A DNA stretch of 64,000 nucleotides from CALMEC01 sp964531025 (GTDB lineage: Bacteria; Actinomycetota; Thermoleophilia; Miltoncostaeales; Miltoncostaeaceae). The notes under the pieces are model-generated. The model saw nothing but the letters and a program-made list of their open reading frames with translations, was not told the origin of the DNA and did no database searches. The position numbers and the translations under genes are program-made. Where the stretch lies: positions 124,001 to 188,000 of the forward strand of contig CAZHDY010000003.1 of NCBI GenBank assembly GCA_964531025.1, written 5' to 3'. Shown piece by piece: positions 33,960 through 41,964 of the stretch (positions are counted from its first letter, which is position 1; each line of letters begins with the position of its first letter).

Positions 33960-34021
33960 GCTCCCGTGCTCGCGTCCGGCCACGTGCGGATCCACGCGGC
34001 CGGATCGCTGGCCCTGCGCCG

Positions 34022-34771
34022 ATGACGACACCCGTCTCGCAGGCGGCGCGGACCGACGGGCGCCAATCGGTGGGTCTGCCCTCCTTGCGGGCGCAGCTGG
34101 TGGCCTGGGGTCTCATGATCGCCGCCGGCGCGACGATCCTCGTCCCGGGGATCGGCCGGCTCTTCACCGAGGACGGCTTCGGCGACACCCTTCCGATGCT
34201 GGCCGTGGGACTGGTCGGCATCCTCGGCGGCGTGATCGCGTACGCGCGCCTGACGATCCGGCGCGGCGAGAGACTCCGTCGCCCGGCGATGCTCGGACCA
34301 GGGACGTTCGTGCTCGCCGGTGCGGCGGTCGGCTCCTGGTGGCTGGACCTCGCATCCGACGCCGATCGCCGGATCACGCTGCCCATCGCGATCACGCTGA
34401 CGGCACTCTTCACGCTGACGCTGGTCGTCGGGCTGAGGCGCATGCGCCGACGGTGCGCCGAGCAACGGTCCTTCTCCGACGCGGTCGTGAGCGGGTGCAT
34501 CGCGCCCGGTGAGGTCACCGAGGAGCTCCCGGCGCCGGCGGCCGCAGACGCCGAGGCGGTGCGAGCAGACCTGACCGTGGCCTATATCGCCCCCGACGGT
34601 GTGACGCGATCGGCGACACGCCCGGTGTGGATCGCGCGATCGGAGGTCCCGTCGAGGGGTGACCGGGTGGCGGTGCTCATCGACCCGTCCGACCCCGAGA
34701 ACCCGGATCGGACCTGGATCGGTCCGGTGGACGCACGATCGGCCGCCGACTTCGACCTCTGGGCCGGCTGA
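34022..34771 (+). CDS. Membrane protein of unknown function, 249 aa
   Basis: Not assigned to a family. Hydrophobic segments lie at about 25-45, 58-78, 95-110 and 120-142, followed by a ~100-residue cytoplasmic or external domain. The end, VAVLIDPSDPENPDRTWIGPVD, resembles the DUF3592-type strand pattern 'V-x-V-x-Y-x-P-x-x-P'. A stretch of Ala/Pro before it may be a linker. It follows the VOC gene by 62 bp on the same strand with no Shine-Dalgarno; the ATG is the first in frame. Confidence 0.6.
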   Translation: MTTPVSQAARTDGRQSVGLPSLRAQLVAWGLMIAAGATILVPGIGRLFTEDGFGDTLPMLAVGLVGILGGVIAYARLTIRRGERLRRPAMLGPGTFVLAGAAVGSWWLDLASDADRRITLPIAITLTALFTLTLVVGLRRMRRRCAEQRSFSDAVVSGCIAPGEVTEELPAPAAADAEAVRADLTVAYIAPDGVTRSATRPVWIARSEVPSRGDRVAVLIDPSDPENPDRTWIGPVDARSAADFDLWAG

Positions 34772-34825
34772 CCGGACCGTCCGCATCCCGGTTCCGGCTA
34801 CACCGGGAACCCCACCGGCGTTTTC

Positions 34826-35227
34826 TCAGCCCGGCGTATCGATCACCTGGATGCCCTGACCGTTCGAGTGAGCGACCGCCCGAAGGAATCCGTCGACGTC
34901 CTCGACGCTGATGGCGATTCGAGGAGTGCGCCACGGCAGCGGGGTGCGCACCATGATGGGTTCACGGAGCTCGATGAGTGCAAGACGCCCGTGGGATGTG
35001 GTGAACGCGACCATCTTCCGTCCGAATCGGACACCGAACCCGGCCCACCACGGCCAGTCGACCGTGCTCAGACGGATGATGTCCCGGCACGCGATGGTGG
35101 CGCTACCGAGGATTCCCAGCCGTATGCGGACCTCGTGATCGGTCACCACCGCGTACTGCGTGCCCCGGACCATGGGCCACAGCATCCGACCCGCCCTGTT
35201 CCGGCTGAGAGGAAAGCGACGTTCCAT
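34826..35227 (-). CDS. Hypothetical protein, 133 aa (PH-like beta domain?)
   Basis: Not recognised. The product is mostly beta-strand in pattern: YAVVTDHEVRIRLGILGSA, then RDIIRLSTVDW, KMVAFTTSHG and IMVRTPLPW..RIAISVEDVDGFLRAV. This order of strands ending in a helix is like small bacterial pleckstrin-homology domains (inference). The ATG at 35227 is preferred since GACACT lies 7 bp before it; another ATG two codons earlier and longer frames lack support. It converges on the 249-residue membrane-protein gene. Confidence 0.6.
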   Translation of the reverse strand: MERRFPLSRNRAGRMLWPMVRGTQYAVVTDHEVRIRLGILGSATIACRDIIRLSTVDWPWWAGFGVRFGRKMVAFTTSHGRLALIELREPIMVRTPLPWRTPRIAISVEDVDGFLRAVAHSNGQGIQVIDTPG

Positions 35228-35364
35228 GGCCATCAGTGTCCCATGCCGAGCGTCCCCCTGGCGGGGCACCTGTGGAACGTCGGCCGCGCGGGGCCGGCGG
35301 ACGGGTATACATACACCCGCCCGCACCGACCGAAGGACACTCCACCCACCGAGAGGTGAGCACG

Positions 35365-36054
35365 ATGAACGACCGCCCCGTTATGTTGATCACCGGCGCC
35401 TCGAGCGGCATCGGCGCCCAGACCGCACGCCGCGCCGTGGAAGCCGGCTACCGGGTGGCACTGGCCGCACGTCGCCGCGATGCGCTGGAAGAGCTGGAGT
35501 CCGAGCTGGGCGGTGCCGACGTGGCCCTGGCGCTCACCTGTGACGTCACCGAGTGGGACGAGGTCGAGGCCACCGTGGCGGCGACGCTCGACCGTTTCGG
35601 CCGTCTGGACGTCGTCTTCGCGAACGCCGGTTTCGGCGCGGTCCGTGGCCTGCTCAACGAGACCCCCGAGCATTGGCGGTCGATGGTCCTCACGAACGTC
35701 CTCGGTCCCGCCCTGCTGATCCGCGCCGCGCTCCCCGCGCTCGAGGAGACGAGCGGACATGTCGTCATCACCGGCTCGGTCGCGGGGCACGTGGAGATCC
35801 CGGGATCGCTCTATTCGGCCACCAAACACGCCGTCGTCGCATTCGGCGAGTCGGCACGCAAGGATCTGCTTCCCCGAGGTATCCGTGTGACCATGATCTC
35901 GCCCGGCAACGTGGAGACCCCGTTCTTCGACAACCCGCCCCAGGTCGCGTTGACCGCGGACGACGTCGCACGGACGGTGATGTTCGCGGTCACCCAGCCG
36001 CAGTACGTGGGCATCAACGAGATCGTGATGCGCCACCGCGAACAGGAGATCTGA
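35365..36054 (+). CDS. Short-chain dehydrogenase/reductase (classical SDR)
   Basis: A 229-residue NAD(P)-dependent oxidoreductase with all classical SDR motifs: TGASSGIG (about 10-17), ALAARRRD at the second strand end (basic, so NADP is likely), FANAGFG (NNAG equivalent), TGSVAG with the catalytic Ser, and YSATK with Tyr and Lys. SPGNVETPFF is the usual PG-motif. GAGAGGTG stands 6 bp before the ATG. A TATACA in a short GGGT/ACCC inverted repeat (35302-35318) may be the -10 region. Substrate unknown. The next 236 bp (36055-36290) hold nothing convincing. Confidence 0.9.
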   Translation: MNDRPVMLITGASSGIGAQTARRAVEAGYRVALAARRRDALEELESELGGADVALALTCDVTEWDEVEATVAATLDRFGRLDVVFANAGFGAVRGLLNETPEHWRSMVLTNVLGPALLIRAALPALEETSGHVVITGSVAGHVEIPGSLYSATKHAVVAFGESARKDLLPRGIRVTMISPGNVETPFFDNPPQVALTADDVARTVMFAVTQPQYVGINEIVMRHREQEI

Positions 36055-36290
36055 CGGCGCCGGGATCCCCCTGTCCGGCGTTTCAGGGGACGAGGATGTC
36101 AACGAGGCCGGAGCGGGTCGTCCCGAGGCGGCGGAGAGGTCAGCCGTTCCCCTCCGAGACGGCCAGCCGGCCGGAGGCCGACCTCGAGACCACCTGCTGG
36201 TGAGGGAACACGTCGTGGCACAGCTGTCCGCGTTCTTCGAACACTTCGTCCGGGTGGGCGCCGAGGACGACGATCCCGTGTGAGCGCCGC

Positions 36291-36899
36291 TCAGCCCTGC
36301 GAGGCCGCCGCATCCACCGGAGCGGACAGACGCTCGAACGCCGCACGGTCGCCGCGCGCCAGGTGCGCCGCCAAATCGTCGTACTGACGACGGACGACCT
36401 CGCTCATCGGCGCGTGGTACTCGTCGTCGTAGACCACGCGCACGATCCCCGCCTGCACCGCCTCCTTCAGACAGCCGAAACACGGGGAGAGCGTGGTGTA
36501 GAGGGTGGCGCCGTCCACCCGGATGCCGAATCGCGCGGCGGTGATGATGGCGTTCTGCTCGGCGTGGACGCAGATGCAGCGGTCGAGCCCGCGGCCCGGG
36601 ATGTGCTCGGGATCGTGGGCCAGATCCGCCTTCCCCTCGCGGTGAAGGGCGCTGTCGCGACAGCGGACGCACCCGCTGTCGGAGCAGTTGCGGAACCCCT
36701 CCGGCGTGCCGTTGAAACCGGTCGAGATCACGCGGTTGCCGAGAACGAGAACGGCGCCCACATGGCTGCCCAGACAGTCCGCCCCCTCGCGGACCGCCCG
36801 GGCCAAACCCATGTAGAAGTGATCTCGCTCGACCTGCTTGGCGCGGTCGACCTTGGACGACGGTGTGTTCAGATGGGTGATTCCGTGGGGGATCGTCAG
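36291..36899 (-). CDS. dCMP deaminase (ComEB-like), probably starting at CTG
   Basis: Zinc deaminase that converts dCMP to dUMP for dTTP synthesis, or a related cytidine deaminase. CVHAEQNAI (His/Glu) and SPCFGCLK (two Cys) form the Zn site; an extra Cys-rich insert (NCSDSGCVRCRD) matches ComEB-type enzymes. The first ATG (36812) lies inside a conserved helix. The coding pattern continues upstream, giving THLNTPSSKVDRAKQVERDHFYM, to a CTG that overlaps the pspAA stop as CTGA. No ATG, GTG or TTG exists in between. I annotate from CTG: 202 residues. Confidence 0.85.
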   Translation of the reverse strand: MTIPHGITHLNTPSSKVDRAKQVERDHFYMGLARAVREGADCLGSHVGAVLVLGNRVISTGFNGTPEGFRNCSDSGCVRCRDSALHREGKADLAHDPEHIPGRGLDRCICVHAEQNAIITAARFGIRVDGATLYTTLSPCFGCLKEAVQAGIVRVVYDDEYHAPMSEVVRRQYDDLAAHLARGDRAAFERLSAPVDAAASQG

Positions 36900-37174
36900 T
36901 CGGGGATCAATCCCTCGTCCGAAAGAAGCGACTGTGCCTCCTCGAGCGTGGTGTCCGCATCCGGGACGACCGCGTCGCTCGGCACCAGCTCTTCAACCGG
37001 AAGAGGCTCTCCGAGGTCACGCACCGTGGCGACCAGCTTCGCGAGCTCCGTCGCGAACGCGGCCTCGTCACCGGCCTCCACGGCACGCTCCAGACCCTCG
37101 TCGACCTCCTGGAGCGCGGCGACGCGGTCGTCGGGGATGCGGTACTGCCCCTCACCCAGAATGCGAACGATCAT
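36896..37174 (-). CDS. PspA-associated protein PspAA
   Basis: A 92-residue protein of the PspAA type found next to pspA in actinobacteria. It starts MIVRILGEGQYRIPDD, the family opening, followed by two amphipathic helices and ending TLEEAQSLLSDEGLIPD, the typical tail. It is thought to partner PspA in membrane-stress response (family knowledge, mechanism unclear). The ATG overlaps the pspA stop (ATGA), and its own stop overlaps the presumed CTG of the dCMP deaminase, so three genes are translated in series. Confidence 0.85.
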   Translation of the reverse strand: MIVRILGEGQYRIPDDRVAALQEVDEGLERAVEAGDEAAFATELAKLVATVRDLGEPLPVEELVPSDAVVPDADTTLEEAQSLLSDEGLIPD

Positions 37175-37938
37175 TGGATCCCGCTCCCGTCCGATTCGCC
37201 GCCGTCACCGAGGGCGGCGGTCTGCCCCGGTGAGGTCGACCCCGTGCCGAGCTCCGCCTTGAGGGCCTCGAGCGCGCTGTCCACCTCGGACTTGGCCCCG
37301 ATCTTGGCGAGCTCACGATCGATGGCGTCGCCGGTCTGGGTCATGTCGTCTAGGGCACCGGACTCGAGGAGCTCGTCCAGGGCTCCCGACCGGGCGCGCA
37401 TCTGCTCGGTCTTGTCCTCGGCGCGCTGGATGGCGAGACCGACATCGGCCATCTCCTCCGAGATCCCGGTGAAGGCCTCGTTGATCTTGACCTGGGCCTC
37501 GGCCGCCGAGTACTGGGCCTTGATGGTCTCCTTCTGTGTGCGGAAGGTCTCGACCTTGGCCGTCAGCTTCTGTTCGGCCGACACCAGCTTCGCCTGCTCG
37601 TTCTCGAGCTGCTGACGCTGAGCGTCCAGCCCCTGGAGCTGCGTCTGTACGACCTGCTTGCGTTCCAATGCGGTACGGGCGAGATCCTCACGACCGGCCT
37701 GCACGGCGGCCCGGGCCTGCTGGTCGAGCTTGGCGACGCTCGCCTCGAGCTTCTCGGCTTGCAGTTCGAGACGCTTCTTGCTGGTGGTGACGTCGACCAC
37801 ACCGCGACGCACCTGCTGAAGCAGCTCCAGCTGTTTCTCGTACGAGTAGTCCAGCTGCTCGTGGGGGTTCTCCGCCCGGCCCAGCAGAGCGTTCACCTTC
37901 GATTTGATGATCAGCATGAATCGGCGCATGAGGCCCAT
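37171..37938 (-). CDS. pspA: Phage-shock protein A / IM30 family protein
   Basis: A 255-residue ESCRT-III-like membrane-remodelling protein that protects the cytoplasmic membrane under stress. It opens with MGLMRRFMLIIKSKVNALL, an amphipathic membrane-binding helix, then NPHEQLDYSYEKQLELL, and runs as long coiled coil with repeated heptads (~30-200), e.g. LEKARREDLAR-like and KVETFRTQKETIKAQY. A short Gly/Ser-rich tail follows. Length and layout match the family. It leads the pspA-pspAA-deaminase operon; no pspBC genes are near, as usual in actinobacteria. Confidence 0.92.
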   Translation of the reverse strand: MGLMRRFMLIIKSKVNALLGRAENPHEQLDYSYEKQLELLQQVRRGVVDVTTSKKRLELQAEKLEASVAKLDQQARAAVQAGREDLARTALERKQVVQTQLQGLDAQRQQLENEQAKLVSAEQKLTAKVETFRTQKETIKAQYSAAEAQVKINEAFTGISEEMADVGLAIQRAEDKTEQMRARSGALDELLESGALDDMTQTGDAIDRELAKIGAKSEVDSALEALKAELGTGSTSPGQTAALGDGGESDGSGIQ

Positions 37939-38062
37939 TCGACGGTCCTTTCGCAGGTTCGCGAGTCGCGACGAATACTAGACCGGATCCGGTGGTGGCG
38001 GTGTACGTCCCCGGCCCGGTGGCAGGCGGTCACCACCCGCCCGACAGCGCTGCCGGGCGTTA

Positions 38063-39853
38063 CTACCTGCGGCGTTTCTTCGCGGGCGGAGGCGGCTTCG
38101 TGATCACGAAGCGATGGGCCACCACGCGAGTCCCCGTCGGCGCGATGACCGTGATGCGCACCTGATAGATACCGCGGTCGAGGGGCTTCGTCGCCAGCAG
38201 ACCACCACGTGCACCGGCCACGCCGCTCAGACGGCGCGCGGCGCCGACGGGCACGAAGCGGGTGACGCCGCCTGCGGTCTGCCGACGCGCAAGACGCACC
38301 GAGACACGCGTGGCCCGGCGATCCAGACGGAATCGGACGAGCATCCGCTTCCCGGACTGCACGACGGAGAGGCCCGTGGCGCGCGGCACACCGTTCACAC
38401 CCGCACGTGTCAGAAGGGTCCGCGAAACCACGAGCGGAACCTGCGAGACGTTGCCCGCCCCGTCCATCGCGCGAACGGAGATGGCATTCGCGCCGCCCAC
38501 CAGGTTCAGGGTGACCGCGAACCCGCCGCCACCGTCCACACGTGCCCGCGTGCCCCGCACCACGACGTACGCGACGCCGGACGGATCGGTCACACGGCCG
38601 CTCACGGTGACCGCGGTACCCGTAGTGGACGTGGCATCCACGCCCGCCACGATCTGCGGTCCCACGGCGTCGGTCGGGGTCATGGTCCCCGTGAGGACGT
38701 CGCGGGCGAGGTCCGAATCGTTCGCCACGAGCGACGTGCTGGGAGCGGGTCCGTCGTCCAGTTCGAAGGCCAGGCGCCCGCCGTCGGCGGAGAGCGCCGG
38801 CGCAGTGGCGGTGCGGGCGATCTGGACAGGGGCGGCGGCACGTTCGCTGGCACGGGTTGCGACACCACCGACAAAGCCGACGTAGACGTCGGGGAGACCG
38901 TTCGTGTCATCCGGCAGCGCATCCGCCATGTCCGTCCAGACCACACGTCGTCCGTCGGCGCTCACCCCGGGATCCGCACCGTTGGCGCTCACCACCGTGG
39001 CGACCCCGGTCGCAACCACCACGTGGCGGACGACCGAACCGGCGGAGAGGACGACGGCCGACCCGTCGCCGGAGAGGCTCGGCACCAGACCCGCACCGAC
39101 GTGACGCGTGGTCCCCGAACCGAGATCACGCACATAGACCTGTCCAGATGACGAAAAGGCGACCACGCGCCCGTCCGCACTGATGTCCGGCTGTCCGAAC
39201 GGACCACCGAGCGCGGACCCGTCCGGCCCCACACTGACCACCGACTCTCCACCGAGCAGGAGGTCACGCACCACCAGCTCGCGCGCCCCGCCGGGCAGGA
39301 TGCGGCCGTAGACGACGCGGGTGCCGTCAGCCGAGATGTCGACACCCTCATCGACGTCGTACACGCTGGGGCCCTGCGCCGCATCGCTCACGAGGCGGAT
39401 GGATCCGGTCACGAGATCCGCACGGAAGACGTCGCGCCGCCCGCCGTCGTCATCCCCGACGACCAGGTTGGACGCGCTGGACGAGAATGCGACGAAGCGA
39501 CCGTCCGCGGAGACGGCGGGACCGCGTGTGGTCGCCGACGAGCCGTCCACGGCGGCGTCGGCCGGCTGCCCGGCACGGGTACGGCTGACGAGGATCGTGC
39601 GTCCGGACACCGGTTCGCGCACGTAGACCTGACGCAGACCGCCGACGGGCAGACCGGCCAGTGCATCCGCGCTCGTGAACGCGACGCGTGACCCGTCGCC
39701 GGCCACACCGCCGGTATTCGCGATCGCGGAAGGATTCACCCCCGAGTCGGCGCGGCTCGCCAGTTGGAGGCCGGCGATGGCCGCGGTGGCCGGGACGGAG
39801 CCCGCGGCGGCGAGAACGATTCCGCAGAGGGCACTGAGGGGTCTAGGACGCAC
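38063..39853 (-). CDS. Secreted TolB-like beta-propeller protein
   Basis: A 596-residue exported protein. Signal peptide ~1-25 (VPATAAI). Residues ~30-390 contain repeats of the TolB/WD40-like kind: VAGDGSRVAFTS, VSADGRFVAFSS, ISADGTRVVYG, ISADGRVVAFSS, LSGDGSAVVLS, VSADGRRVVWT and LSADGGRLAFEL, about seven blades. A second part (~410-500) is Ig/Big-like, and the end is basic with KPPPPAKKRRR. Function unknown; probably a surface or binding protein. The GTG at 39853 is chosen because TACCGT lies 6 bp before it (leaderless). Confidence 0.8.
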   Translation of the reverse strand: MRPRPLSALCGIVLAAAGSVPATAAIAGLQLASRADSGVNPSAIANTGGVAGDGSRVAFTSADALAGLPVGGLRQVYVREPVSGRTILVSRTRAGQPADAAVDGSSATTRGPAVSADGRFVAFSSSASNLVVGDDDGGRRDVFRADLVTGSIRLVSDAAQGPSVYDVDEGVDISADGTRVVYGRILPGGARELVVRDLLLGGESVVSVGPDGSALGGPFGQPDISADGRVVAFSSSGQVYVRDLGSGTTRHVGAGLVPSLSGDGSAVVLSAGSVVRHVVVATGVATVVSANGADPGVSADGRRVVWTDMADALPDDTNGLPDVYVGFVGGVATRASERAAAPVQIARTATAPALSADGGRLAFELDDGPAPSTSLVANDSDLARDVLTGTMTPTDAVGPQIVAGVDATSTTGTAVTVSGRVTDPSGVAYVVVRGTRARVDGGGGFAVTLNLVGGANAISVRAMDGAGNVSQVPLVVSRTLLTRAGVNGVPRATGLSVVQSGKRMLVRFRLDRRATRVSVRLARRQTAGGVTRFVPVGAARRLSGVAGARGGLLATKPLDRGIYQVRITVIAPTGTRVVAHRFVITKPPPPAKKRRR

Positions 39854-39963
39854 CCGGGGACGGTATCCGGTCGGCGGTACGCCGTGCAATCGGCACCGTC
39901 ATACGGGGCACGGCGTGGACGTCGCGGCGAGATCGCCGACGACGGGAACCGCCCGGACGCGGG

Positions 39964-40494
39964 TCACTCCTTGATGGCGGCGCTCGGATCCTCTTTGAAC
40001 CGGCGCTTGAGCTCGTCCTGGAGGACGGTGAGGACGCCCATGACAACGGTCCGGTCGGCGGAGATCACCGTCTCCTCCTCCCGGAGCTCCTTCACGGCGG
40101 ACGTCAGCTCGTCCTCCGACAGGGTGCTCGGATCGACGACACCCGCGTTGACGACGAGCTTCTCGACGCGGCGACGGGCCAGGAGCATCTCCTCATCCGG
40201 TTCGCGCAGACGTACGGCGGTGCCCAGCGACCGGCGCGGCCCGGCGGTGTTCTCTCCCGCCAGGATCTCGGCGAGTTGGTCGACGAGGGGGGTCGCGTCA
40301 CCACCGCCGCGCCGACCGGCCTCAGCGGTCAGGACACCCGCCCTGCTCTGGAGGTAGCGCCGCAGCATGGAGAGGTGATCCAGCTCGTCGCGACACTCAT
40401 CACGACGCTTCCGGAGCTCGTCGATGTCGAGTCCGTCCAGCTCGGTGACGTACCCCTCTGACTTGATGCGATCGATCCGTCGATTACCCGCCAA
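39964..40494 (-). CDS. RsiG-like protein with a partly degenerate c-di-GMP motif
   Basis: A 176-residue helical protein resembling RsiG, the c-di-GMP-dependent anti-sigma factor of Streptomyces. RsiG binds c-di-GMP through E-x3-S-x2-R-x3-Q-x3-D on a coiled coil. Here LDHLSMLRRYLQSRAG keeps S-x2-R-x3-Q, but the Glu position is Leu and the Asp position is Gly. So the fold is likely conserved and ligand binding doubtful. The TTG at 40494 is used as GGAGGAGG lies 5 bp upstream; longer frames with ATG are possible. No whiG-like sigma gene is adjacent, though sigH is in the window. Confidence 0.6.
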   Translation of the reverse strand: MAGNRRIDRIKSEGYVTELDGLDIDELRKRRDECRDELDHLSMLRRYLQSRAGVLTAEAGRRGGGDATPLVDQLAEILAGENTAGPRRSLGTAVRLREPDEEMLLARRRVEKLVVNAGVVDPSTLSEDELTSAVKELREEETVISADRTVVMGVLTVLQDELKRRFKEDPSAAIKE

Positions 40495-40590
40495 CTCGTC
40501 CTCCTCCACAGGTGATACCGGCATGATGCCGGACCGGCGGCCGTCGTGCGCGATCGTGGCCGTCACAGGCGAGACGCGCGGGCGATCCCG

Positions 40591-41205
40591 TCATCCCGCG
40601 AGCGCTCCGTCGATGAGCGCCGACAGTTCGTCGTAGGTGTCGGCCGCAGGGAACCCGGGGAAGTCGGCGCGGACGTTGTCGGGCGAGTGGAACCAGAAAC
40701 CCGCGTCCGCCGCACCGAGCATCGTGGCGTCGTTGTAGCTGTCGCCGGCGGCCACGACCCGGTAGTTGAGCGACCGGAATGCGTTCACGGCGTGGCGCTT
40801 CTGGTCGGGCATCCGCAGGCGATAGTCGACGATCGCGTCACCCTCCACCACCAGTCGGTGGCAGAGGATCGTCGGCTGCCCCAGCTGCCGCATGAGGGGT
40901 GCACCGAACTGCTCGAAGGTGTCCGAGAGGATCACCACCTGCGTGCGGTCGCGGAGCGCATCGAGGAAATCCTTGGCGCCCTCCAGCGGTGACAGCGTGG
41001 CGATGACGTCCTGGATCGCCGACATGGTCAGACCGTTCGCCTTCAGCAGGTCGAGGCGGTACCGCATGAGGACGTCGTAGTCCGGCTCGTCACGCGTGGT
41101 CCGGCGGAGTCCCTCGATGCCGGTGCGCTCGGCAACGGCGATCCAGATCTCGGGCACGAGCACACCCTCGAGATCGAGAACGACCATCGTCTGTTTACTG
41201 GACAT
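40591..41205 (-). CDS. thrH: Phosphoserine phosphatase / homoserine phosphotransferase ThrH
   Basis: HAD-superfamily enzyme of 204 residues, the family's length. Characterised ThrH dephosphorylates phosphoserine and can move the phosphate to homoserine. Motif I is VLDLEGVLVPEIW, with the ThrH-specific Glu after the nucleophile Asp; motif II is ILSDTFEQF, the motif III Lys is probably the one in MPDQKRHAV, and motif IV is VAAGDSYNDATML. GGGGAG precedes the ATG at 41205. It is 132 bp downstream of metW on the same strand, so it belongs to the methionine cluster, where homoserine is also the precursor. Confidence 0.9.
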   Translation of the reverse strand: MSSKQTMVVLDLEGVLVPEIWIAVAERTGIEGLRRTTRDEPDYDVLMRYRLDLLKANGLTMSAIQDVIATLSPLEGAKDFLDALRDRTQVVILSDTFEQFGAPLMRQLGQPTILCHRLVVEGDAIVDYRLRMPDQKRHAVNAFRSLNYRVVAAGDSYNDATMLGAADAGFWFHSPDNVRADFPGFPAADTYDELSALIDGALAG

Positions 41206-41337
41206 ACGCTCCCCACGCGCGGCCTGGCAGGAGACGAGCGCCACGGGGGCGCTCCGGACCCCGGCACGATACCGAGCGACGCGGGCGTTCACCGCCCGAC
41301 ATGCACATTCCGGCCGGAGACCGACGCGACATCCTGA

Positions 41338-41964
41338 TCAGGAGGTCGCCGCGGACTCCGTGCCGCCGTCGCCGCGCTCGAGGAGGTAGACGGCGCCCGT
41401 GGCGAAGAGGTTGGGTCGACGGCGAGCGACGACGCCCGCCTCTCCCCCCCGCGAGTTGAGGGGGACGAACCGCAGCGGGCGGAGGCCGACATCGGCGGCC
41501 AACCGCTCGAAGTCGTGGATCGTGCAGAGATGGATGTTGGGGGTGTCGTACCACCGGTAGGGCAGCGCCCGCGAGACCGGCATCGCTCCGCGAAGTGCCA
41601 ACCGCGACCGAATGCCCCAGTGCCCGAAATTCGGGAACGACACGATGGCCGTACTGCCGATGCGGAACATCTCCGAGAGGACGAAGGCGGGCCGCCGGGT
41701 CGCCTGCAGGGTCTGGGAAAGGATGACGACGTCGAACGAGTCGTCCTCGAAGTCCTCCAGGCCGTCGTCGATGTCGCCCCGCATGACCGGTACCCCGCGG
41801 TCGATGCAGGCGTGGAAGCCCTCGGACGAGATCTCGACGCCCTGGCCCTCGCAGGCGCGTTCCTGGATGAGGTGCTGGAGGAGGGCGCCGTCACCGCATC
41901 CGAGGTCGAGCACCCGGCTACCGCGTGGCGTCATACCGGCGAGCAACGCGAGATCAGGACGCAT
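41338..41964 (-). CDS. metW: MetW, methionine biosynthesis methyltransferase-fold protein
   Basis: A 208-residue class I methyltransferase-fold protein. RVLDLGCGDGALLQHL is the AdoMet-binding motif I, and PNFGHWGIRSRL and LPYRWYDTPNIHLCTIHDF are MetW signatures. MetW works with MetX in homoserine acylation in many bacteria and may be needed for its activity. The ATG lies inside the last codons of metX (11-bp overlap), so translation is coupled. Its order after metX is the standard arrangement. Confidence 0.93.
   Translation of the reverse strand: MRPDLALLAGMTPRGSRVLDLGCGDGALLQHLIQERACEGQGVEISSEGFHACIDRGVPVMRGDIDDGLEDFEDDSFDVVILSQTLQATRRPAFVLSEMFRIGSTAIVSFPNFGHWGIRSRLALRGAMPVSRALPYRWYDTPNIHLCTIHDFERLAADVGLRPLRFVPLNSRGGEAGVVARRRPNLFATGAVYLLERGDGGTESAATS

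Noticed and set aside
36055..36290. Short frames between the SDR gene and the dCMP deaminase gene
   Set aside because: Several short open frames on both strands with no initiation signal and no recognisable product.
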